Source of the DNA: Caprimulgus europaeus
Taxonomy: Eukaryota; Chordata; Aves; Caprimulgiformes; Caprimulgidae
DNA length: 64,000 nt
Assembly (NCBI GenBank): GCA_907165065.1
Contig: OU015524.1
Location: 40,987,295 to 41,051,294, forward strand
Reading direction: 5' to 3'
How positions within the stretch are numbered: the stretch's first letter is position 1; each line of letters begins with the position of its first letter. The notes under the pieces were generated by a model that ran no database searches, had not been told where the DNA came from, and worked only from the letters and a program-made list of their open reading frames with translations. Positions 1-12,879 of the stretch are shown here, piece by piece. Position numbers and translations under genes: made by a program.

Positions 1-15
1 TTCAGTGATGCTTTA

Positions 16-593
16 TGTCGTGGTTTAACCCCAGCTGACAACTAAGCGCCACACAGGCACTTGCTCACTTGCCCATAGGGGGATGGGAGAGAGAGTTGGA
101 ACAGTAAAAGTGAGAAAATTTGTGGGTTGAGATAAAGACAGTTTCATAGGTAAAGCAAAAGCCCCACACACAAGTGAAGCAAAACAAGGAATTCATTCAC
201 CACTTCCCATGGGCAGGCAGGTGTTCATGCAACTCCAGGAAAGCTGGGTTCCATCACAAGGAATGGTGAATTGGGAAGACAAACACCCTGCTTCTTTTTT
301 CTTCCCCCAGCTTTATATACTGAGCATGATGCCGTACGGTATGGAACATCCCTTTGGTCAGTTGGGGCCAGCTGTCCCAGCTGTGTCACCTCCCAAGTTC
401 TTGTGCACCCCCAGTCTCCTTGCTGGTGGGGCAGTGTGAGAAGCAGAAAAGGCCTTGACTCTGTGTAAACACTGCTCAGCAATAACAAAAACATCCCTGT
501 GTTATCAACACTGTTTTCAGTACAAATCCAAAACATAGCCCCATACTAGCTACTGTGAAGAAAATTAACTCTATCTCAGCCAAAACCAGCACA
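16..593 (-). mobile_element. Avian ERV long terminal repeat (solo LTR as seen), minus orientation
   Basis: Read on the minus strand, the element starts TGTGCTGGTTTTGGCTGAG and ends with GGTTAAACCACGACA, the terminal pattern of a very abundant bird ERV LTR family (recognised from memory, family name not assigned). A TATA-like TATATAAAG lies at 311-319 on the minus strand, as expected for the LTR promoter. Flanks are CTTTA (11-15) and TTTTA (594-598), a probable 5-bp target duplication with one mismatch. No internal gag or pol sequence adjoins either side, so it looks like a solo LTR. Boundaries are exact to a few bases. Open frames inside it are not genes. Confidence 0.85.
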
Positions 594-2537
594 TTTTATA
601 GAAATTATTGCAATATATTTGGAGGTTTTTTTGTTACCCTGATTGATAAAGAGGTCATATAAGATGCCTTCCTATATCTGCCTTCATCCAAAATCTCAGA
701 AGGTTTGCTTTTTAATTGTCCATTATGCAAAATACAGCACGAGACCCAGGTCCTTTGCTAAGATCTCTAAGGAACAGCTACATTATGCATATAGATAGTA
801 GTATATATAGTGTGCACATATGTGTGTGCATGCACATAAATGTAATACATTTTTCAACTTTAATTAAAGCTTACAGATCCCAATGATATTTGAATGTTCC
901 TACAATTCAGGTGTTGCATTTCTGTTGGATTTGAATATATTTTGCACAGACCATTTAATCTAAATCCAACATGAAATCCAACCTTGTATTAGAGAAAATT
1001 ACTGTGAGAATTGATATGCTCAGAAAAAATCCTTTGCTTCTGAGCACAGACCTGGACCCATTCAGAGATGTGCCTTGCCTTCCTGTGATTTGCATCTTAC
1101 TTGGAAATTCACATGGAAACTCAAGGGCTACAAGCTCAGACCAAGCATCAAAGAAAAAGTAATTTAAAGCAAAGACTGCTGTATGAATACCTGAAAGACT
1201 TTGTACAGAACTAATCTGCTTCCAGCACACCAGGAAAACAAGATTTGGTCCAAGATTTTTGACTGAGGACTCTAGGACAGTTTTGACAACGGATGCATCT
1301 CCCTATTCCCTGTTAGATTTCTATTGCCCAATAAATCTTTAGCAGAAGCTATGAATGCATTTCTCTCAAACCTTTCCAACATAACATATTATGTTTACAC
1401 ACATCCAGCAGACCTTTGCTTTCATCCATATCGGGCGTTTTCTCCCCTGCCTTCTCTCTAACAGTTCCTGTACCAAGGGTGGAGTGGTGTAACGGGAACC
1501 ATGTTGTGTCAGTGGTGAACACATGAAAGTCCATTCATCGACTTCTTCTGTGTCTCACTGACTATAAACATGCTCAAACAACGCCAGGCACATCTAACGT
1601 GAACTTTTAGCCATAGCTCACACGTCGTTGCTTCTATGTGGAGGAAGGAGGAGAATTTCTGCCCAGTTGCCACTAGATGGAGTAAAGCCAAAACTGTAGA
1701 TTTAATTAGTCTTGCGATGGAAACGCATCCATTTCCTATCTAGTTTCTTTTATAAATGGTTCTATTGAGCTGAAAATCAAGCCTGTCTGGCTCTAGACAG
1801 AGTGAAAGAGCCCTGTTTATTTTAGTATGCTGCATTGACTTGTAACTAGGCTTCACTCAAACGATTTGTGGCATGTGGACTTTCCAGCCTGTACGTTGGA
1901 CAACTGAAGTTAAATTCTTTAAAAGACTGGTTATCTTCTTTGTCCTCCAGCACCCAATTCAAGTAAGTAAATAAGGAGTCTAAACTACGGAGAGAGCCCT
2001 GGTGCTGTGACTGTGCAGGTACACAGGTTCTATCTTCAGACATCTAAGACAGATCATTAATATCTGATGGTGAAAGTCTTTTATTGATGGTCCATCTTCC
2101 TTCTTTCTCTTTCAGTCTGTTAGCATGTTTTTTGCACTTGCCTGTGCAGGCATCTAAACTCCCATCCTCTGCTCAACTAATGTACTAGTAATACATGGGG
2201 AAATCACAAATATGTCCTCTTGAAGTGTAGCAAATTATCACTTACACTGTTTTCACAGTGCAGGTGGTATTCCCAGATGTGCTCAGCATTGCCCTCGTTC
2301 CATTGCCAACTTGGGGAGTTTTACTGTTGCTTTAAATGGCAGCTGACAATAAAATAACAGTAATGGCTTCTGAAAATCTACTGCATACAGATGTGTATTT
2401 TGAAAAATGTAGTGCATTTTGAATGATGAGCATACACATATAAAGTTCATTATGCTGTTGCTTTTGTAATTGTCACAATTCTGTGTGTACATGAAACTGC
2501 TGAAATCCCTGAAAGTCCAAAGGTGCTTTATGTTTAG
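594..2537. other. Intergenic DNA, no gene seen
   Basis: This is AT-rich single-copy DNA upstream of GREM2. It contains a short alternating purine-pyrimidine stretch near 795-835. Open frames are all short, with no recognisable domain. I see no splice-bounded coding exon. Confidence 0.6.
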
Positions 2538-2653
2538 AGAATGGAATGGAATGGAATGGAATGGAATGGAATGGAATGGAATGGAATGGAATAGAATAGA
2601 ATAGAATAGAATAGAATAGAATAGAATAGAATAGAATAGAATAGAATAGAATA
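2538..2653. repeat. Pentamer microsatellite, GGAAT units changing to AGAAT units
   Basis: About ten GGAAT units (to about 2,591) run directly into about twelve AGAAT units (to about 2,653) with no interruption. The array sits at the 3' end of a minus-strand CR1 element, so it is most likely the expanded tail repeat of that element (ATTCT/ATTCC in sense). Confidence 0.95.
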
Positions 2654-2850
2654 TTTCAGTTGGGAGAGACCTACAATTATGACCTAGTCCAGCTGCCTGA
2701 CCAATTCAGGGCTGCCCAAAAGTTAAAGCATATTATTAAAGGCATTGTCCAAATGTGTCTTAAACTCTGACAGGCTTGGGACATCAATCACCTCTCTAGG
2801 AAGCCTGTTGCAGTGTTTGACCACCCTCTCAGTGTATATTCTAGTCCCGA
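2538..2850 (-). mobile_element. CR1 LINE, 5'-truncated 3' end, minus strand
   Basis: On the minus strand the sequence has the CR1 3'-end pattern: a lead-in matching GGACTAGGTCAT, a TCCCAACTGAAATATTCT motif, then the ATTCT tail. Further upstream, in plus-strand reading, the blocks around 2,700-2,845 (GGCATTGTCCAAATG, CTCTAGGAAGCCTGTTGCAG, GACCACCCTCTCAGT) are familiar antisense CR1 sequence. There is no reverse-transcriptase frame; only the last few hundred bases are present. The 5' limit is approximate. Confidence 0.8.
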
Positions 2851-3609
2851 GAACCCTTATCTCCTATCACATATTATTTGGCAAGAAAGTAAGCAATTCA
2901 TTCATGCTCTTCCTTGAATCTGAATTATAAGCTATTTTTTAACTTTATTCTTTCTGAAGCAGGAACCATTTCTACTTCACAAACTTTGAAGATCTGCTAA
3001 CTAAATGAATGCCTTGCAGATCTCTGCTACCACTAATATGCTTCCAGATGAGGCTGCTTGGATGTTATTTCATTTCCACCAAGTGAGGCTCCTTTTTACT
3101 GTACTCAGTGATGAAATGATTTAAGGCAATAGCTGGTCAGAAATCCAAATACATCTCATCAGGAGCTTTTTAAAAGAAAATGTTGTTGAAGAATGTTTCT
3201 GCTTGAAGAATAATCTTGTATTTTCTCCAGGAAGTTTTGAACAGATTTTGGAAAAAAAATAGAATGAAATGCTTTGAAACAGAATGATGTATCTACTTAA
3301 AATGTTCTGCTATGGTATTTTTGCTTTGTTTGTTTTAAAGCATTGAAATTACCATTTATTAAAAAAACCCAATAAATTATAAATGTATTTTATATTAATT
3401 GATCTTTTTACTTGAAACATCATTTTGTTTGGGATTTTAAAACCGCTTAGTGGAAATTACAGATCATCTGAACAGCAAAAATTGCCATTTCAGTGTAGAG
3501 TAGAACAATTTGGAATAAACATAATGTTTCTCCTTGCAAGAGTATTTCAGCCTCTTCTACAAAGCTCCCCATGCAAAATGCTTACCTCTCCATATTGTGC
3601 CTCCAAGAC
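2851..3609. other. Intergenic DNA, no gene seen
   Basis: AT-rich sequence with no recognisable feature. The first few tens of bases may be decayed CR1 continuing from the left. Confidence 0.5.
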
Positions 3610-3975
3610 TGTCAGGGTTTAATGGCCAGAGATGGCTTGTGAGACCTCAGATGTGCAAGCAAAGCTGATTTTTACCACTCCAAAGACAGTGGAGTGGGGC
3701 GAAAGACAGGTATTCCTGTCACAGACAGAAGAGGGAGGACAGGCAGGTACAAAAGAAGGATGAAGAAAGGGCCAAGGGAAAGCGTTAGCAGTTCAGGCCT
3801 GCTTCTTCTGGTGCTTCCAGGGGGACAGGGAAACTGCTTCCAGCCCAGGACCATGATGTCTTCCCACATCCCAGCTCTTTCTTCAGCAAAGCAGTGGAAA
3901 CGTCCAGGTTAGACCTCTGGCACAGGCAGAATCTTTTTCTTTCGCCCCTCTCTCTTCCATGGTAGTATCCTGACA
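3610..3975. mobile_element. LTR-like element with inverted ends TGTCAGG...CCTGACA
   Basis: A 366-bp segment begins TGTCAGG and ends CCTGACA. This is a perfect 7-bp inverted terminal pair with the TG...CA ends of retroviral LTRs. It is more GC-rich than its flanks. Adjacent bases AAGAC (3,605-3,609) and AAGCA (3,976-3,980) match only 3 of 5, so the target duplication is unproven. Orientation is unknown. If minus, an ATTAAA lies near its 3' end. It could instead be another element type with inverted ends. Open frames within it are not supported as genes. Confidence 0.55.
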
Positions 3976-5789
3976 AAGCAACACACCCAGGCCCACCATT
4001 AGCTCTGATTTTGACTAATAATTAATTTAATTTGCTCAGTTTAAGAGTACCATGCCAGAATTTACAGAGTATTTAGGTGAGACACATCTTCTGCTACCGA
4101 AAGGCATGAAACTTTCCACAATCAAATTATTTTTCCTGTTGAAACTGTAAAACCAGTGGAGCTAGCATATCCTAACGTTCCAAATGAGTTTGGGTGGAAT
4201 ATCCTACATGCTACAGGATTTTATGACACAAAAAAATAAAGAGTTTATTTACCATTGTCCACTAATAACTTTATGTTTGTATTAACTCCTTCTTCCTTGA
4301 CATCCCTGCTGGAGTATTAGTTTAGTATCACATCTTACAAGCATCAGGTACATGAATAGCTCTAGCAATTAACCTAGACTTTCTTTCAGGGCTCTCATAC
4401 ATGTCTTCTAACAATTTCTCATCCTACTTTCTTCACAAAATTGGCCACCACTGTATTAAAAATGTTCTACAAAGGAGCTCATGATTATTTGTCACTTTGA
4501 TTAAACACTTGAGTGTAGCCATCAATATCCATACACATTTCTGTATTCATGGGTCGGGCGATCCACCACAACTACCTAACTTCAGATTTCTACTAATTAA
4601 GCATCAAATAGAAAGGACTTCTCCAGTGTTTGTGGTACTCAATGTAGAGAAAGAAGCACTTTCACAGGGCAAATAATTTCTTCTGAAGACATGTGTAAGG
4701 CTGTGGCTGCAATAACTTGTAGAGATATTTGTGTCTCTGCCAGTCATAAAAGGGGACCTAGGTTATTAACTTAAAAGTAGATAACTAGTTTTTTGAAAAC
4801 TATGCAGGATGAATCTCAACACTATGTCTTAACGTTAGCATCTAGTGAAAAAAATTATTTTACATCAATTAAAAAGCTCTGTATTGGTACTATAGCTATG
4901 CATATGCTAGTGCATATTTAGTGTATATTTCAGTATTAATGAGTCTATCTAAACCCCCATATAGTTATAACTACTTTATACTAATTTGCACCAACTGCAT
5001 TTATTTCAAGATAGGGTTTCTTTGTGTTTCTTTTCTTTCTTGACCTGCCTTTCTATCTCTTCATAGTCTGGAAGACATCATTGCTTAAAAACTTGGTACG
5101 TGGTCGTAGTTTTTTTTAACTTATTGAAGAAAAAGCATTTGGAAATATCTCACTCTCTTCATTGCATATTGCTTGGCAATATTCTATAGTGCAAAAGTGG
5201 ATTTAAAATTGAGTTCCTTCCTGTTGCTCAGCTTGTAAGGCTCAAGTCTTTATATAATTTTGCAGCTGTGAAATATTTCATTCTAAGGCTGTAAAGAAAA
5301 TTGCTTCCTTCTCTGTTGTTCAGACAGGACCACCAAGCAAAGGGGATAAAGGGTCCTGCCAGGGGCTGTGGTGGCTCTGCCTGGGGCTGGAGCAGGGGAA
5401 AGTGAGTGGCTGCGGTTCCTGTGCACACAGCATTTGTTCAGAACCTGTTTGTGCCTGGGAGCACGGGAGCCAACTGCGTGTGCCCGGGACAGACGTAGCT
5501 CTGTCAGTTCACCTCACACGTCTGTCCTTGCTGTTCAAACCTGTCATTCAGCCGCCCCAGTGCCAGGTCTGTCCTTAGTCAGGAAAGAAAATTATGCCAA
5601 TGAAAGGGATTTTTTTTTTTTTTTTGATATGGAAAAACGTCAGACGGGGCTAGGATAAGATTAGCAAAACAATTTCCATTGCTGACCAAACAACTCAGGT
5701 CACCAAAGATGAAATGTCACTACACTGAGTTACGCAGTTTTGACTTCCCAGTTAATCCTTATTTCAAGGTAATGAAATTCAACTGTCAG
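3976..5789. other. Intergenic DNA, no gene seen
   Basis: Mostly AT-rich unique sequence. 5,330-5,560 is locally more GC-rich and carries a 96-codon open frame that resembles no family I know and lacks splice-site or promoter context. Confidence 0.5.
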
Positions 5790-6015
5790 CTGAAATACTG
5801 TGTCCAGCCCTAGTATCCACACCTTCAAAAGGATTTTGAGAAGTTGGAAAGCATTCAGGAAACTGCTTCAGGAATGCTTTGAGAACTCTTTAATCCAGCA
5901 GACAAAGGCATAACAAGATCCAGTGTCAGAAAGCTGTGTTTTGAAATATTCAGATTAGAAGAAGGGGTATGAGAATTGCAAAGGCAGGGAGGGGCTTAGG
6001 GGATTCTCTATCTGA
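5790..6015 (+). mobile_element. Old, diverged CR1-type LINE remnant, plus strand
   Basis: ACTGTGTCCAGCCCTAGTAT (from about 5,798) followed by CACACCTTCAAAAGGAT, and later the block around 5,890-5,930 (AATCCAGCAGACAAAGGCAT, then AACAAGATCCAGTG), follow the order of sense-strand CR1-family 3' sequence known from many reptiles. A piece between the two blocks appears deleted. It is much more diverged than the other CR1 copies here and has no tail repeat, suggesting an insertion older than the bird CR1 burst. Coordinates are approximate. Confidence 0.6.
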
Positions 6016-9000
6016 ATCTAGACTGGTTCATCTTGTGAAAAAACATTATCCTCTTCTTAACCAGGACTATGGATTTGAGGCCAGAATTAACAAGATTAAT
6101 CAGATTTCTCTTGGGCCTTGGTAAACAATAAGTCAATAAAAAATGAAGTATTTCATTTCTAGCCTTATGCCTCATGTCTACTTTTTTGAGTATGCACGTA
6201 AAAGTTAGCACAATAATCTCATACCCAAAGGAAACTCGAACCAAGCTTTAGATAAATTCTGATAATTATTTTAAGCTATATTCTTAGATTATTATAGTTA
6301 AAAAATATATTGCCCTACTCTTTTTTTTTTTGTAGTAAAGATGTGAGTTATGATCCAAACTTACCCATGAATTTATGCAGAGACTCATGTGATTAACATG
6401 ATGTATGTTGGTGCATATGTTCAAAGAGCTCAAGAAGAGATTATGCTGCAAAAAAGAACCCTAGAAAACAATTTAATCTAGGACCATTTCTTTCCATACT
6501 TATTCAATATCCACTTGCAAATCGTAAGCTCATCAGATTTGATCAGTATTTAGAGCCATTCAGATATATTTTCATTAAAAGAATTTACTGTAAATATACT
6601 TAAGAACATTCATATTTTTTTATATTTGACATTGTTATTACAACGGTTACCTGGCATTGTTTATGCTACCTGAGTGGGTGAGTGGTCTAAGACATCCAAT
6701 GCTCACACATTCAGATTGAAGTTTGGCATCCACAGATGTTTACTTGAATAAAACTTAATTACTTAACCAGAAATGAATATGAAAAAGTGCATAAACAGAA
6801 CTGAAATTATTTGAAGTCCTAAAAATGTTATCTGAGTTCTTTGCACCAGTGCAATGAATGTTCAGAGGATACATCAGAGATTTCCAATGCCCCTTTCTTG
6901 TTGTACATCATTTTTCTAGGTGGTATGCTGCCCCTTTTACCTACTGCTGCTCCATCTCTTCTTTCAATGTTAACTTTGTAATTGTCAAACCATTCTGTCA
7001 CCACAGCTTTCTCTTCCTACTGCCTGTTGTCCTCCCATTCTGACCACTCCAGTTCCAGGTTATTCCATTCCAACAGCCCCTAGATTTAGAAAAGCATATT
7101 ACCTGGGAAAATTAGGAGGTACATTTGCAACTCATCTTGCTGTAGCTACACTATGAAGTTCTGCTCATCTACAGTGCATTTTTCTACTGCAGAAGGCCAG
7201 GATACCTGAATGAAGTATATAGTACTTCATGTGCGTAGTACTTCATTACATGAAGTAATATTGCCACTATACGTTACCCACAGCACCTCAGGAGCTGCAG
7301 AAGTCCCAACCCATATCCCTGGACACTAAGCCACAGAAGTTTGTTTCTGAATTTCCTAATGGTTAGAAGGAATGGCACTAAGCACATCTTCTTATATAAC
7401 ATTTAGGCAGGCAGTGATAGTATTGAAAGCAGACCTGAAGATGTGCTTATATATTCAGATGTTTGTCTGGTTTTTCCTAATTATGTAAGTTGGCTTAACA
7501 GGACTCAACAGTATGAACTGTACCTGTCCATCACACACACCCCCCTTCTCAACAAGAAAGCTCATAAGGTTCATCACTGAAAATGCAGATTTAGGACTAG
7601 AAGAAAGATAATTATGGGGGGGTCTTGCCTTCTTGTTTCTAGTATGATTTTAGCAGTCTAATCTTGTTTCTTTAGCATGCAAATTCTACTTACTCCTGCC
7701 CAGGCTTACTGTCAAATCTAGAAAAGTGGATTATTCAAATCCTACATAGCATGTCACGGAAAAAGAGAGCAGTACACAGAGCAGTACTGTCATGTTCAAC
7801 TTGCTGAAGATCCTCAAGCACTTTGGAGCTGGTGACTTTATAGATACCTGGTTGTAATCAAATATATCCTTTGAAGAAAGGATGATGCTTTTTTCCAAAT
7901 GCACTGTCAAACACTCATGATACCTGCAGACCCTGTAAAATAACAAATGTTCCTGCACTGCCTTAACTGCTTTGTGTTCTGTAAGGACGGTTCTCTTCTT
8001 TTCCCTGCATAATTTAACATGAATTAAAATATATAGCATATTGTATGTATTACTGATATCAAAATGGATTTACTGATTCACTTAAGCTTGTGCATTCACT
8101 ATGCATTTATGTGAATAGTAAAATATCTCATTATCTATAAACTGAATATTTCCCAGTTGTTAAGTGTAGCTATCTGAAGCACCCCACCTTTGGATGCTTA
8201 ACACTCTGGCAATAATCCTAGTCCATTACTGAGAAACTCCCTAAATGGCTTGCTTGAATATTCATAAAGCATAGATGCTTTTTGAGAACCGACAGACCTT
8301 CGCATTAATTCAGGTTCCAGCTCAGCCTCCCATGAGGTGGCAGGTGACTGAGGTGAGCAGTGAGCCATCCTCATGGAAGCTGGGGCAGCAGAATCGCAGC
8401 CACTGACTCCCCTAGAGCCCTGGCCCACAGCGGGAAGACAGCACACCTTGCTCCTACTGCTTGTGACAGAGCTGTTCTGATTTGCTCGAGATGTATTTTA
8501 TTTGGTAGTTCTACCTTCTTAGCAGTTTGAACATTATATTTGTGCTTTTGGGAAAAGGACATAGCCAGCTCAAACTCAAGAAGTTCCTAGCCTCTTCAAA
8601 ATGAGGAAAAGACAATTTTTTTTTTTTTTTTTAATTTAAAAGCCACTGTGTGTAAATATTCTCAATATACAGAACAAATTGTTTTCATTGCATAACATGC
8701 AGTATTTGAGATCATTTTCTTATCTAAAAAAAGACTCTTCATAGTGAATCCACCCACAGCTGACAAAGATCTGTTAACTAATAACAAAAAAAGAAGGAAA
8801 AGAAGGAATGAAGAAACAAAACGCTATATTATTTAATACATATATATCTCAAAGTTTAGCTGGATAATTTAATCAGAACGGGGCAGACATTATTGTGTGA
8901 CATTAGGAGCAGAGAGAAGGAAAAAATATACCATCATTTACATGGAGCTGATGAATGATGTATTAACTGTGCATAAGTTGTATAAAACATGCCAGGCAGA

Positions 9001-12000
9001 TTGACAAAACTTGGCAAAAATAATTCAATCCACAGAGTCAAATTACGCAATAAAAACAAGCTGGTGCTATTCAAACTGGTACATTTCACTAAAAAAAAAA
9101 AGGCGGAAATATTCCTAGATTCCCAACAAATCATAGATTCCACTTGTTTTGGCCAAATCTCAGTCCCTTTCTAGTTCATGCAATACATGTGAATATTTTC
9201 GCAGTGATACAAATTTTGTTGTCATTCAGTTTTCCTGGTCCCTGATCACATCTATTTATTTCGTCAGGTTATGAAAAAAGCATGTTAAGACAGCATAAGG
9301 GGATGTAGACCAGACATTATATTAAGAGGCTTCCTAAATAACAGGACTTGAAGGGGCAGTCATGTGTGGCAAATGTTATGTTATAGGATATTCTGTGCTC
9401 TGTCACCTCATTACCTCATTCAGTAGCAGCTTAGTGTTATTTCTCCATAACATTTAGCTGATGTGTTCATAATATGTTTGAAATATTGAAAGATCCTTTT
9501 GTTTAAACAGATGATTTCAGTGAAATGCTTGTGTATTTCCCAAAATATTCACTGCCAGTAACTATCAGTGAGATAAATTTAAGTTTAATTAAAATATGTA
9601 ATTCAATTGCACCATGTGATATTAATATATTTTTCCCTTGTGTGCTGTACATATTAAATTGTTATCATATGTATTCTGTCCTGAACATATCCCTGGCAGG
9701 ATTCTTGTCACTTAAAATCTGCTCTGCTGTCAGAATGACCCATCCATCATTTTATTTGTTTGCTTGGAGCATCCTCCTCTTCTGGGGGTGGGAGTGGGCT
9801 CTGTTTGCTTTGGGCAACTCAAACATCTCCCACAGCCTGCTCGCTCTGTCATAGCAAGGAAGAAAATGCTTGTTAAGTTCAAAGGGGACACAGTCTCAGT
9901 CATGGACAGTGATGGGCTGCCTCAAAAGCAGTAACAGGGGAAAGCCCAAAGAACACAGGGCAAAAGAGCCCGAGCTTTCCTAATGAGGTGTAACAGTGAT
10001 GTAGCAGGCTGAGGATCGTCTTTTCCTCTTCTTCGTGGCTGCTGTGACATAAAGTCCCCAAACAAGGACAACATGGTTCTTTGGGTGAATTTTTTCTCCT
10101 TTGGGATATGTTGCAACTAAATAGTCTTCTTCCATCATAAGGAATTTTTCTCTGAAACACCAGGGATTTGAAACACCTCAAACTAAAGCAAGAAGCTGGA
10201 GCACGTTATGCAAGGATAAGATATATACATCTAGTTTATAAACATATAAGGTTTTGAGAGGAAAAACACCAAGAAAATAGGAAGGAAGGCACTGTTAGCT
10301 GATACAGCTGGAGAAAAAAATACCCCCAAGGTTTTGAAACTTTTCATTTTACTTTTTATTCCTTTCCAATTGCATGAACTTGTGCTGTTTGGGAGTAGAG
10401 GGAGACATCACAAAAAGAACACCACTTGTAAGAATCTCACTCAACACATTTTCATGAAAGAAATTAACCAGGGACCCAGTTAATTACTCACAGTTCTTGG
10501 AAGAAGCTATATTGGCTGCCTTCCTGGTTCCACACATATTGCCTTTATTAGTCGTTATACGGCAAGTGAATCATACATGACAGAGCTGGTCTGGCTCTAA
10601 TATTCTGAGGTTATCTGGTCCTATTTAGTGATGTTCCCTAGAGATCCAGATGTCCCCACAGCCCCTTATGACAGTGAAGAAGGAAGAGAACTCATCCAAA
10701 ATGGACTTCTGCTCTCTGCTGCTCATCTCTCTTCTTTGACTACATACTGTCTCAATCCAACCAGAGAAAACATAGATAGGGTGGAAGTTAACTGGTCTCC
10801 TTCTTCATTTAATTAATCTTGGATTTAGGCAGGAGCATCTGATCTAAAACCATTAGAACATAATCAAAACAGGGTTAAAAAAAAAAAGAAAGTATGTCTA
10901 AGGTTAATTTAGAGAAGGGGAATGACTGACCTCAGGTAGCTTAACATAAGTTTATCTTTTAATTGTCATTGAAAGAAGTTCCAAGCAAAAATCCAGATCT
11001 ATGTCACAGAGTGTATGAAACCGAAAATATAGGCCTGGACATGTGTAATGCTTCAGCATATGAGATCACTGCTTTCACTCTAGATGAGCAATTTTCAAAA
11101 GGTTCAGGGTTGCTCAGGTTCCTTAAATTATTTTTGAGATTTCAAGGATTTGGTAAAGGGCTCATGACAAAATGAACCACAGCCTTAAAAATAGTATTGA
11201 GAAGCATGCTTTGGGCTACCATGTTCTGTGAAAGGACCAGTGAATATCTGCAGACCCATTCTGTCATAAAAGGGAATGACAGCATTAACACTTCACACCC
11301 TCCTTCCCTCTGTTTTTTTCTGTTCTTCATGAGTTACCCCTTTTCTTACTACAATCTCCTCAAAACCAGTATGGCAGCATGTATCATTAAGTCTTCACCA
11401 GGCTAAGTAGGAATCATCCCCAGGCTGGAAAAAATTCCAGTCAAGGACAAGTTTATTTCAGGTCTTGTGTGGTCTCACTTTTTTCACTCTAGCCTCCTGG
11501 AGAGTTTTCAAAAATAGATATGTGAGGAGCAATCATTTCCTCCAAGAAAACACACAAAGGAGAGGCAACTCTCACATACCACCTAAAGCCCAAATTCCTG
11601 GAGCACATGGATTGGCTCAGGGCATCTGCTTAGAGCTTGGCTTAAATGAAATTTTACTGAGAATGTAGTGAAAGAAGATAAAGGTGTTAGCACTATCTAC
11701 TCCTTGCAAGGAGCACATTGAGTAATTTATGTTCAAAGTCAGAATCAGGTAAGACTGAGAAAGTTTCATTCATGTCTGCTGTGAAAGACAAAGATGGCAT
11801 TTTTGACAGGAATAGTTTTAGCCATGTTAATGAAGTTCATTATTGGGGATTGGATGAAGTATGCGTTCATGTCCTGGGATGGGATGTTGCCCTCTCTCAG
11901 GTAGAGCATATTTTAGAGTTGTTTTTCATAGTTGAGATAAAGTACTGAAAAAAACAGGATCCAAATTACCGCTGCTTAGAGTGCTTTTCTGGCTTGAATC

Positions 12001-12879
12001 CACAGTGTCAGAAAGAACTCCAAATTGAAAACCAGGTGCACTATGTCTGAAGACATTTAGGTGCCTAATTGTCTATGAAAACAGTACGACTTGTTGAAGA
12101 TCTTGACGAGTGTGATTAATCTTAAGGGGACCCAACATTCTCCTGCATTCTCCCAGCTTCTCCTAAGCCAGAACTCAGTACTGCCACTACGACCTATTCC
12201 ACAGGCGGCTGAATTATCACGCAGATAAGCTATGTGCCAAACGTTCTGCGTCAGAACGTGGCATATCACGTTTTATAATTCCCATTCAGCAAGGTGGCTT
12301 TAAACGGGAGTTATTAAGGAGCCACAAGTGGAATACTTGCGCATAGTGACTACAGCTGGGGTGGGTCCAGCAGCTGAGACTGAGGACACTCAAGACCAGG
12401 AGTCAGTCACCAAGGACAGGCGCCAGAAGGAAAGGGCGCCCAGGAAAACAGAGAAATCCAAGCTACCCCAAACCAAAGAGCAAATCAAGAGCAAGGTCAG
12501 GAAATCAAAGAGTTTGTACTAAAAGTCTTAGATAAAGATGAGTTAGGAGTACAATGAGATAAGGCAGGTAAGCCAAGAGGCAGGAAACATGCAGAACCAA
12601 AGGGGATGTAAGGTGTGAAAGCAGTTTGAGGGGTTGCCACCTGTGCCCAAATCAGAAACATGTGCCAGCTCTCAGACAGTCAGGCGAGTCATCTCCTAGA
12701 ACAGTACTGAGCTCAGCTCCTGGCTACAGAGCTTGGCTGCTTCGTTAGGGCCTGAGAGAGGAGGAGATGTACCCAGCCTGACATGTATAATCAATTTGTT
12801 CATTCAGTGTAGATATGTCAATTTACAAGCAGGGAAAATTCATTTAACGGAATCACCCAATCTCTCAGGTTTCTTCTCT
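6016..12879. other. Intergenic DNA, no gene seen
   Basis: Long AT-rich stretch without a recognisable gene. It includes an 18-T run at about 8,615-8,632 and an alternating-octamer palindrome at 7,210-7,257. All open frames are under 110 codons and I recognise none. Confidence 0.5.
7210..7257. repeat. Four copies of one octamer in alternating orientation
   Basis: ATGAAGTA (7,210-7,217), TACTTCAT (7,223-7,230), TACTTCAT (7,239-7,246) and ATGAAGTA (7,250-7,257) make two short hairpins built from the same 8-mer, with 5-base and 3-base loops. Confidence 0.9.
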
